Below, piece after piece: positions 1-5,371 of a stretch of DNA of 5,984 nt (position 1 is the stretch's first letter; the number at the start of each line of letters is the position of its first letter). The stretch is from Desulfotignum sp. (GTDB lineage Bacteria > Desulfobacterota > Desulfobacteria > Desulfobacterales > Desulfobacteraceae). The DNA lies in NCBI GenBank assembly GCA_011390695.1, contig JAABRW010000059.1:1-5984 (forward strand). The letters run 5' to 3'. The translations under genes and the position numbers were made by a program. The notes under the pieces were generated by a model, which saw only the letters and a list, made by a program, of their open reading frames with translations, did not search any database and was not told the origin of the DNA.

Positions 1-871
1 CCACCTGGATATTGGTATCACCGGCAGCTGGCGGCATAAAATCAGGGAGTGACAGTTTTTCGGAGGCGGTATGGTTCCAGTCCGCAGTAAAAATTTCCCG
101 GTAATGGAATACCGCGGGCCCCTGGATGAAAAACAACAGATCCTGCCACCGTTTTTGACAGGGGGACGGACCAATGTATTCCCTGGTAATATTCATGCCG
201 CCCGAAAGAACTGTCTGGTCGTCAAAGATGAAAATTTTGCGGTGGTTCCGCAGATTGATATAGTTCTGAAAAGGCCTGGTCAGAAGGGGCATGTAAAACG
301 CCACCCGGCCCCCGGCTTTTTTCAGTTTGCGCAGGGGCAGCTGATACAGATACAGCGGCAAAGATCCAATGCAGTCGATGAGCAGCTTCACCTGAATGCC
401 GCTGGCCGCTTTTTTGGTCAGTGCAGCCAGGATATTCCTGCCCACATTGTCCGGGCGCAGTACATAGGTGGATATGAGAATGGACTGCCGGGCCGAAGAT
501 ATCTGTTCCATAAGTATATTATAGGCTTTGACACCGTCGGTATAGAAAAAAAACCGGTTGCCCCGGGTGGCACCGGCAATCCCGTTGTTCCGGAGTACCA
601 TGTCAATGCGGGTGGCTTCCCGGTCTGAAATTTCTCCTTTTTTCGCCAGCTTGAAAACGGTTTTTTCCCGGCGTTTGAGCTTTCTGCTCCTGAAAATAAA
701 ATACAGGGGCACGGCAAAATACGGCAGCAGAAGGATAGCCAGCAGCCAGGCAATCATGCTGGGCGGTTCTCTGCGCTGGTACACCATATGTCCCAGTGCG
801 CCCAGCACCAGGATGCCGGACACAATGGCGGTGCTCTGCACCAGGATAAAATAAAAAACATTCTCACTCAT
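1..871 (-). CDS. cls: Cardiolipin synthase-like phospholipase D protein (3' end off window)
   Basis: The first 290 codons are visible and the gene runs off the left edge. Residues about 5-29 and 37-60 are two hydrophobic segments matching the PLDc_N membrane anchor of bacterial cardiolipin synthases, followed by a basic stretch (about 61-71). The catalytic PLD domain begins near residue 105. An HKD motif, HxKx4D, is complete at H210, K212 and D217, followed by the usual GGMNI (224-228). The second HKD motif, which completes the active site, would lie beyond the edge, so an intact enzyme cannot be confirmed. Family role: joining phosphatidyl groups of two lipids to make cardiolipin at the inner membrane. 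The ATG at 871 is the only good start before an in-frame TAA upstream, but the nearest Shine-Dalgarno-like AGGGAG (889-894) lies 17 nt away, which is long. A related PLD-type phospholipid synthase cannot be excluded. Confidence 0.87.
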   Translation of the reverse strand, partial: MSENVFYFILVQSTAIVSGILVLGALGHMVYQRREPPSMIAWLLAILLLPYFAVPLYFIFRSRKLKRREKTVFKLAKKGEISDREATRIDMVLRNNGIAGATRGNRFFFYTDGVKAYNILMEQISSARQSILISTYVLRPDNVGRNILAALTKKAASGIQVKLLIDCIGSLPLYLYQLPLRKLKKAGGRVAFYMPLLTRPFQNYINLRNHRKIFIFDDQTVLSGGMNITREYIGPSPCQKRWQDLLFFIQGPAVFHYREIFTADWNHTASEKLSLPDFMPPAAGDTNIQV

Positions 872-979
872 GTCATAATTGAACCATACTCCCTGAAAAA
901 TAGCAACCAGGTCTTATCCAGTTGAAACACAGCCCTGGTTCCGGGTTCATAATTTCCGGCCTCAGAATATCAAAAACAC

Positions 980-1008
980 TTGTGGCCATGTGAAATTTTG
1001 ATTATTTT
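980..1008 (+). promoter_or_regulatory. Possible promoter of the amphi-Trp gene
   Basis: A TTGTGG at 980-985 and a TATTTT at 1003-1008 are separated by 17 bp, upstream of the strong ribosome binding site. The match to sigma70 consensus is weak (3 of 6 and 4 of 6). The rest of the 173-bp gap (872-1044) between the two divergent genes shows nothing else I can name. Confidence 0.25.
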
Positions 1009-1044
1009 AGACTGTACACACATATTCTGACAAGGAGGTAACAC

Positions 1045-1317
1045 ATGGGACGGGAAACCATATTATTTAAAACAGAGGAAAAAAAATCTGCCGGAGAAAT
1101 CAGCGATACCCTGAGGTTGATCGCAGATAAAATTGATGCAGGTACCTTGACCCTTGAACAGGGGGGCAATGAAGTCACGGTGACATTTCCGGCAACAATG
1201 GAAATACAGCTGAAAGTGGAAGAAGAACAGGGCGCAAGATTGAAAAAGAAGTTTGAGGTGGAACTGGAGTGGATCCCGGGAGAAGAGGGTGCACAGGGAT
1301 CCACACGGATTTCCTGA
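1045..1317 (+). CDS. Amphi-Trp domain-containing small protein
   Basis: A 90-residue soluble protein. It has the layout of the amphi-Trp family: an N-terminal GRETILFKTEE segment, an amphipathic helix (about 16-33, ISDTLRLIADKIDAGTL), a beta hairpin with a GGNEVTVTFP turn (40-49), an acidic strand (about 53-62) and a terminal strand with the single conserved tryptophan, W76, in VELEW. The family's function is unknown; members are small standalone proteins in bacteria and archaea. The start is secure because a near-perfect AAGGAGGT lies at 1032-1039, five bases before the ATG. The 14 residues after W76 (Gly/Glu/Ser-rich) look like a disordered tail. The gene is divergent from the cardiolipin synthase-like gene and converges on the SYLF gene, so it is probably transcribed alone. 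Confidence 0.85.
   Translation: MGRETILFKTEEKKSAGEISDTLRLIADKIDAGTLTLEQGGNEVTVTFPATMEIQLKVEEEQGARLKKKFEVELEWIPGEEGAQGSTRIS
1269..1304 (+). repeat. 9-bp inverted repeat at the 3' end of the amphi-Trp gene
   Basis: GTGGATCCC (1269-1277) and GGGATCCAC (1296-1304) are exact reverse complements separated by 18 bases. In the mRNA this could form a GC-rich hairpin just before the stop codon. No T-run follows it, so it is not a standard Rho-independent terminator, though it could protect the 3' end. Confidence 0.5.
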
Positions 1318-1328
1318 CAGGCTATGGG

Positions 1329-1904
1329 TTAAAGGGGGGTAAAATCAAATCTCTGCCCGCCGATGGCTGCTTCATACATCAGCCCGCCTTTGGCATGGAT
1401 AAATACGGCCAGGCCTTTGGTGTAACTGATAGGGGCATGGGCGCTTGCGTCAGGACCGGCGCTGGCACCGGCAGTACCGCCTTGTGTTCCTGCCGAGGCC
1501 TGGGCACCGGCAGTGATGACCACAGCTGACATGGATGCACCAAATTCATAACTGTCATCGGTGAATTCATCGTAGGCCCGTTTGTCCTGGAAAAAAATAA
1601 TTTCGGAAAATGCCTGCCCCCCCAGCTGAAATCCCACGCTCAATTTTGACAGGGTCACATGGCCGGTAAGTTTTCCCTGGCGGTACACTTTTCCTTTACC
1701 ATATGCACCACCCACAACAATACCGCCTTTTCCCACTGTGGGAAAAACAGCATATCCATAAGCATCCTTAAAAAACGGTTTTACAGCCGGGGATTTCTTG
1801 AAAACCGAGATGGTATGGCTGTAGTCATCGGCAAAAACTGCGGCTCCTGCGGCTGTCATCCAAAAAAGACATATTGTCAATAAAAGGGTTTTGATGAATT
1901 TCAT
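1329..1904 (-). CDS. Secreted SYLF (Ysc84-type) lipid-binding protein
   Basis: 191 residues. Residues 1-25 are a Sec signal peptide (KFIK, then a hydrophobic core) with a likely cleavage site after AVFA, so the protein should be periplasmic. The mature part matches the SYLF/Ysc84 domain: KDAYGYAVFPTVGKGGIVVGGAYGKGKVY (47-74), SVGFQLGGQAFSEIIFF (89-105), the FGASMSAVV segment (121-129) and the closing KGLAVFIHAKGGLMYEAAIGGQ (163-184). SYLF domains bind phosphoinositides in eukaryotes; bacterial copies are presumed membrane-associated but are poorly characterised. An Ala/Gly-rich low-complexity stretch lies at 132-157. The ATG at 1904 is chosen over in-frame ATGs at 1937 and 1922 because AAGGA sits 9 bases before it and the signal peptide starts there. 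It lies 47 bp downstream of the SHOCT gene on the same strand, probably co-transcribed. Confidence 0.87.
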   Translation of the reverse strand: MKFIKTLLLTICLFWMTAAGAAVFADDYSHTISVFKKSPAVKPFFKDAYGYAVFPTVGKGGIVVGGAYGKGKVYRQGKLTGHVTLSKLSVGFQLGGQAFSEIIFFQDKRAYDEFTDDSYEFGASMSAVVITAGAQASAGTQGGTAGASAGPDASAHAPISYTKGLAVFIHAKGGLMYEAAIGGQRFDFTPL

Positions 1905-1951
1905 GTGTCTGCTTCCTTTCATTTTTACAGTTAACATCAGGTATGGGCCGT

Positions 1952-2260
1952 TTATTTTTCCATTTCTTTTTTAATTCTGTCAAATTCTTCTTTTGAAATT
2001 TCCCCTTTTGCATACCGTTTTTTCAAAATTTCCATTGGGCTTTCTTTGGTCAAATCCGGATTTTTTTTGTTCCGGGAAAAAATATAATAAATGAGAGCAA
2101 CGGCAACAGCCACCAGAAGAATCCACATAAAAATCCCTCCATAGATACCATACCCCATCATGGGCCCCCATCCGCGCCCTCCGTCCATTCGGTGGGTACA
2201 CCCGGAGCTGTACAGTATCATCACTGATAACATCAAGAATGCCGGAACCATGTGTTTCAT
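1952..2260 (-). CDS. SHOCT domain small membrane protein (possible lipoprotein)
   Basis: 102 residues. An N-terminal hydrophobic segment ends in YSSGC (C21), which resembles a relaxed lipobox and suggests export and lipidation, although the -3 position is Ser rather than Leu. A Gly/Met-rich stretch (27-41, including WGPMMGYG) leads into a strong transmembrane helix at about 41-61. A basic linker then joins a C-terminal SHOCT domain (about 76-101: EILKKRYAKGEISKEEFDRI), a short helical module found at the C-terminus of many small membrane proteins and thought to act in oligomerisation or protein contact. The start has AGGGAG five bases upstream. It probably heads a two-gene operon with the SYLF gene. 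Gly/Met-rich SHOCT proteins often sit beside metal or envelope stress genes, but no metal gene is visible here, so no specific function is assigned. Confidence 0.82.
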   Translation of the reverse strand: MKHMVPAFLMLSVMILYSSGCTHRMDGGRGWGPMMGYGIYGGIFMWILLVAVAVALIYYIFSRNKKNPDLTKESPMEILKKRYAKGEISKEEFDRIKKEMEK

Positions 2261-2282
2261 GCTATCTCCCTGTTAAAAATTG

Positions 2283-2288
2283 ATTTTA
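2283..2288 (-). promoter_or_regulatory. Possible -10 box of the SHOCT-SYLF operon
   Basis: On the minus strand TAAAAT (5 of 6 to TATAAT) lies 22 bases before the SHOCT start and just ahead of its ribosome binding site. No recognisable -35 box is found 16-18 bp upstream, so this is only a candidate. Confidence 0.25.
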
Positions 2289-2408
2289 TCCGTACCATGC
2301 GCTGCTGAATCATGTCGGCAGCATTGGCTGTCCTCCTCTGTTCACAGATTTCAAGCCTACCCTGGAAATCAGGCAAAAACAATGGGGTAAATCCTGTATT
2401 AGCTGAAA

Positions 2409-2425
2409 AAAATCATGTAGATTTT
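2409..2425 (-). terminator. Weak AT-rich hairpin after the activator gene
   Basis: On the minus strand, directly after the activator stop codon, AAAATC and GATTTT can pair around a 5-base loop, and the second arm continues into more T residues. The stem has only 6 bp and is nearly all A-T, so termination would be inefficient. The rest of the 166-bp gap (2261-2426) shows only the possible SHOCT promoter. Confidence 0.25.
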
Positions 2426-2426
2426 C

Positions 2427-4241
2427 CTATAGGGAGGGAAACCGGGTGGCTGCAGAAAAACGGTCCACAAATCCGGGTTCGGAAGCCAGATCAAGAAAAT
2501 GCACCTGCCGGGACAATACCTCGACTTCCTCCTGGTGCGTTTTGTTCAGCAATGCCATGACCGCACCTGTGCCGGCAAGATTTTCTGCTGCAATCATCTT
2601 GTTTTTGCAGATGTTGCGTGGCAGCATCCCGATGTCCCGGGCATTTTTCCAGTCAAATTTGGCGCCGAAGGCCCCGGTGAGAATGGTACGTTCCACCTCC
2701 TGAACCCCGGCCCTTTTCAAAAGAAGTTCAATCCCGACACACAGGGCAGCCTTGGCCAGCTGGACCTGGCGGACATCCTTGAGAAGAAACCGGATGTCTG
2801 TGCCCGGCAGGGTGAATGCCCGGCCAAAACCTTTTTCATCACAAGTCACGCCCTCTTTGTCCGGATCAAAGGTGCCGTTTTCCCGAATGATACCGGTTTT
2901 GCGCATGGCAGCCAGAATATCAATGACCCCGGAGCCGCAGATGCCAACGGCCGGTGCGTTGTTGATGGTTTCATGGACAATGGTGCCCTTGTCCACCCAG
3001 ACCCGGCTCACCGCGCCGGTGGCAGCCCGCATCCCGCTGGATATCTGGGCCCCTTCCAGGGCCGGGCCGGTGGCACAGCTGGTGGCCCAGATTTTTGTAC
3101 CTGTGCTGAGCAGAAGTTCGCCATTGGTGCCGATATCAATGATAAGGGTTCTTTCATCATGGACATGGGCCTGGTCCCCTAAGCAGCCAGCCAGGATGTC
3201 TCCGCCTAAAAATCCGGAAACCACCGGGAATATATACACCGGAACCGCCGGAAAAACATTGAGTCCCAGATCAGCCGCAGTGGTGGTCAGGCCTTTCTGG
3301 AAAACCGGCAGGTATGGGGCCAGGCCCAGGGTATGGGGATTAAACCCGGCAATAAGGTGCTGCATGGTGGTGTTGCCTACTATGGTGATTCTGTCAATGA
3401 CAGCCATATTTTTTCCAACTGTTTCCAGGCACCTGTCAATGAGATGATTCATGGCCCCGGCAGCCAGATGCTGCTGGGCTGCCAGATGGTCTGCATCTGC
3501 GCTGGCGGCTGCAATCCTGGAGATCACGTCTTCTCCATACCGCCGCTGGGGGTTGACCATGGCTTTGGCTGTCAGAATTTTACCTTCTGCCATATCACAC
3601 AGATAAGCGGCAATGGTGGTGGTGCCGATATCAAAGGCCAGCCCCAGGCCGTTTGGATGCAGACCTTTATAGACTGTTGTTACAGCGCCATCCTCCTGAA
3701 AAACCACGGTAAGATCTTTGTCATACGTATGAGGATCAGAAAGTTGTGCCAGAGGAAACCGGGCACTGAACCGAATTTTGTGTGAAAATTTTGCTGTCAC
3801 CGCCCGGCAGATTTTTTCTGCATGGCTCAATATGTCTTTGCCGGCAGCCGCCTTGATATCGGCTGCTGCAAGGGGAAAGCGGCGCACTGCCGGATTAACG
3901 GAAAATGGCCCTTTAACCCCGGTTTTGCCGAATACCTCATTTCCCAGGACCAGGGTTTCGGGTACAGTAACCTGCAGCGGCCCTTCCAATACACGGGCCT
4001 GGCAGGACAGCCGGTAATCCGGCGTTTTTTTCTTCAGCAGTTTTTGTTCCTGCCGGGTTCGCGGAGACAGCCGTTCCGGATGGCTCACAACCACCCGGCA
4101 TTTGCCGCAGGTGCCTTTTTCTCCGCAGTCGGATCGCAGCAGTATCCCTTTGGAAAGGGCGGCTTGAAACAGGGTGGTCCCGGCCGGCACCGTTACCCGC
4201 CGGCCAAAAGGCTCGAAAATGATGGTACACGATGGTTTCAT
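2427..4241 (-). CDS. RACo/RamA-like reductive activator of corrinoid proteins ([2Fe-2S] + ASKHA, DUF4445)
   Basis: 604 residues, close to characterised RACo proteins. Residues 1-95 are a plant-type ferredoxin domain with all four ligands: C39-x5-C45-x2-C48 and C80. A linker region (about 100-195) leads to an ASKHA ATPase region: DIGTTT phosphate loop (204-209), NPQ and YGEDVISRI (230-243), VGNTTMQHL (288-296), GFLGGD (343-348), second phosphate loop DIGTNGE (369-375), SCATGPALEGAQISSGM (388-404), GICGSGVID (433-441), DVRQVQLAKAA (489-499) and LTGAFG (521-526). Such proteins use ATP to reduce inactive Co(II) corrinoid proteins to Co(I) for methyl transfer. Context agrees: a methyltransferase gene lies divergently 1.1 kb away and the regulator gene ends 16 bp upstream. 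The ATG at 4241 begins the ferredoxin domain and has AAAGGA 11 bases before it; an in-frame ATG at 4277 lies inside the regulator gene. The TTG at 4247 is a less likely alternative. The stop is TAG. Confidence 0.93.
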   Translation of the reverse strand: MKPSCTIIFEPFGRRVTVPAGTTLFQAALSKGILLRSDCGEKGTCGKCRVVVSHPERLSPRTRQEQKLLKKKTPDYRLSCQARVLEGPLQVTVPETLVLGNEVFGKTGVKGPFSVNPAVRRFPLAAADIKAAAGKDILSHAEKICRAVTAKFSHKIRFSARFPLAQLSDPHTYDKDLTVVFQEDGAVTTVYKGLHPNGLGLAFDIGTTTIAAYLCDMAEGKILTAKAMVNPQRRYGEDVISRIAAASADADHLAAQQHLAAGAMNHLIDRCLETVGKNMAVIDRITIVGNTTMQHLIAGFNPHTLGLAPYLPVFQKGLTTTAADLGLNVFPAVPVYIFPVVSGFLGGDILAGCLGDQAHVHDERTLIIDIGTNGELLLSTGTKIWATSCATGPALEGAQISSGMRAATGAVSRVWVDKGTIVHETINNAPAVGICGSGVIDILAAMRKTGIIRENGTFDPDKEGVTCDEKGFGRAFTLPGTDIRFLLKDVRQVQLAKAALCVGIELLLKRAGVQEVERTILTGAFGAKFDWKNARDIGMLPRNICKNKMIAAENLAGTGAVMALLNKTHQEEVEVLSRQVHFLDLASEPGFVDRFSAATRFPSL

Positions 4242-4257
4242 ATGCAATACAATCCTT

Positions 4258-5121
4258 TCAGTTAAACCAGATGTCATTTTCCAGATAGGCCTGGTCCAGT
4301 TTTGCCTGGTGATGTTTCAGCCGGTCCCCCATATCCGAGGCCAGGGTATGGAGCAGATAATGGATCAGGCTGATCATGGACACGGGTGTTCCCAGAAACG
4401 GGATACTTTTCTGGGGGATGATCAGGACATGGTCACTGAACTGGACCAGGGGGCAGGCAGCACTGTCCGTGATCAGGATCTGGCACAGACCCTGGCGCCG
4501 GGGAATTTTACCCAGCCGGATAAGTTCATTGGGATAGCGGGAGGTGGCAATGACCACCACCACAGCACCCGGCGGGGCAAAAATCATCTGATCCATGCTG
4601 GTTCTGTCACTGCCGTTGAGGATACACACGTTGGACCTGATCTTTGCCATGGTCCAGCCCATGTAGTGGGCTGATGAATAAGACAGCCTGGAACCTATGA
4701 CATACACGGCCGGTGCGGATTTCAATGCACTGCGTACGGCCTGCACCACTGCAGGGTCAATATTTTTGTGCATGGCCCTGATGTTTCGGATATCCTGGTT
4801 GATAAGGCGGTCCAGTTCCGCATCTTCACTGCCGGCCACCAGATGCCGCATTCTTCCGCGCTCCACAAGAGTGAGGTCCCGGTCAATGAAATCCCGCAGG
4901 GTGTTGATGAAAACAGCATAGTTCTCAAACCCCAGCTGCCGCACAAACCGGACCACGGTTGCCTCACTGGTGCCTGCTGCTGCTGCCAGCTGCCTGGTGG
5001 TCATGAAGACCGCCTTGTCCGGACTGGACAAAACAAAGTCTGCCAGGCGCCTGCCTTTGGCAGTCAGGGCACCGTATTTTTCATGGATGGTGGTTTGCAG
5101 AAAGCCGGGCTTTTTTGTCAT
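4258..5121 (-). CDS. MurR/RpiR-family transcriptional regulator (HTH + SIS domain)
   Basis: 287 residues, the usual length for the family. The N-terminal RpiR-type helix-turn-helix domain covers about 8-85, with the recognition region TTRQLAAAAGTSEATVVRFV (41-60) followed by RQLGFENY. A C-terminal SIS fold covers about 123-270: beta strand AVYVIGSRLS (138-147), AVVVVIATSRYPNEL (186-200) and CQILITDS (213-220). SIS domains of RpiR proteins normally sense phosphosugars, but the GxGxS and SxSGxT signatures are replaced here by GSRLS and TSRYPNE, so the ligand may differ. It is the first gene of a leftward operon with the corrinoid activator and is divergent from the methyltransferase gene, so it is probably their local regulator and autoregulated. 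The ATG at 5121 has only a weak GGA upstream. Confidence 0.9.
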   Translation of the reverse strand: MTKKPGFLQTTIHEKYGALTAKGRRLADFVLSSPDKAVFMTTRQLAAAAGTSEATVVRFVRQLGFENYAVFINTLRDFIDRDLTLVERGRMRHLVAGSEDAELDRLINQDIRNIRAMHKNIDPAVVQAVRSALKSAPAVYVIGSRLSYSSAHYMGWTMAKIRSNVCILNGSDRTSMDQMIFAPPGAVVVVIATSRYPNELIRLGKIPRRQGLCQILITDSAACPLVQFSDHVLIIPQKSIPFLGTPVSMISLIHYLLHTLASDMGDRLKHHQAKLDQAYLENDIWFN

Positions 5122-5151
5122 TTTGTGTCCATTTCAAAAATTTTCCAGGTT

Positions 5152-5179
5152 TTTTTACATGTCTGTGGATTGGTGTCAA
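5152..5179 (-). promoter_or_regulatory. Promoter of the regulator-activator operon
   Basis: On the minus strand a perfect TTGACA (5174-5179) and TAAAAA (5152-5157, 4 of 6) are spaced 16 bp apart, with TG just before the -10. Transcription would start near 5145, giving a leader of about 24 bases before the regulator ATG. Confidence 0.5.
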
Positions 5180-5202
5180 CCATTGTCTGGTTTGCGGCCT
5201 TG

Positions 5203-5217
5203 TTTTTGTAACAAAAA
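5203..5217. promoter_or_regulatory. 15-bp perfect palindrome, candidate operator
   Basis: TTTTTGTAACAAAAA reads as a perfect inverted repeat around one central base. It lies between the two divergent promoters, about 24 bp upstream of the regulator -35 box. Its 9-bp core GTAACAAAA (5208-5216) recurs inverted at 5253-5261. This is the best candidate binding site for the neighbouring RpiR protein, by position only. Confidence 0.45.
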
Positions 5218-5252
5218 GTATCAAAATGCACAATATATTAAAACAAGACAGC

Positions 5253-5261
5253 TTTTGTTAC
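5253..5261. promoter_or_regulatory. Second copy of the candidate operator half-site
   Basis: TTTTGTTAC is the exact reverse complement of GTAACAAAA at 5208-5216. It ends 7 bp before the -35 box of the methyltransferase promoter, a usual position for an activator or a repressor. It also sits in a looser inverted repeat, AACAA (5242-5246) with TTGTT (5255-5259). Confidence 0.35.
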
Positions 5262-5268
5262 GCTATGC

Positions 5269-5297
5269 TTGACACCCGGTCCGGTCCATGCCATAAA
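5269..5297 (+). promoter_or_regulatory. Promoter of the MttB-family methyltransferase gene
   Basis: A perfect TTGACA (5269-5274) and CATAAA (5292-5297, 4 of 6) are separated by 17 bp, predicting a start near 5304 and a leader of about 68 bases. The spacer contains a tandem GGTCC repeat (5278-5287). Confidence 0.5.
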
Positions 5298-5317
5298 ATA
5301 AACCAAATTGTCCATAA

Positions 5318-5330
5318 CCTGTCGGACAGG
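5318..5330. repeat. 13-bp palindrome in the methyltransferase leader
   Basis: CCTGTCGGACAGG is a perfect inverted repeat with one central base, lying about 14 bases after the predicted transcription start and 41 bases before the start codon. The one-base centre leaves no loop for a full hairpin, which favours a protein-binding site. An alternative pairing of TGTCC (5309-5313) with GGACA (5324-5328) leaves a 10-base loop and would suit RNA. Confidence 0.4.
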
Positions 5331-5371
5331 AAAACAAAAATCACACAAAAAAACATCCCAAGGAGAAAGAT

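Noticed and set aside
71..628. 185-codon plus-strand open frame
   Set aside because: It is antisense to the cardiolipin synthase-like gene, whose minus-strand reading shows PLDc_N and an HKD motif; the plus-strand product has no recognisable domain.
1444..1534. Repetitive-looking GGC/GCC-rich stretch
   Set aside because: It encodes the Ala/Gly-rich segment of the SYLF protein in an unbroken frame; the repeats are irregular and explained by amino acid composition.
1905..1937. Longer start (11 extra residues) for the SYLF protein
   Set aside because: The extra residues would precede the signal peptide and the Shine-Dalgarno sequence would lie within the coding region.
2301..2322. GCTGC/GCAGC inverted repeat in the gap before the SHOCT gene
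   Set aside because: Only 5 bp with a 12-base loop and no T-run; too short to call a terminator or an operator.
2499..3447. Two overlapping plus-strand open frames of about 230 codons
   Set aside because: Both are antisense to the activator gene, overlap each other, and have no family features; long antisense frames are expected opposite a GC-ending coding sequence.
4174..4674. 166-codon plus-strand frame across the activator-regulator junction
   Set aside because: It is antisense to two well-supported genes and has no ribosome binding site or domain.
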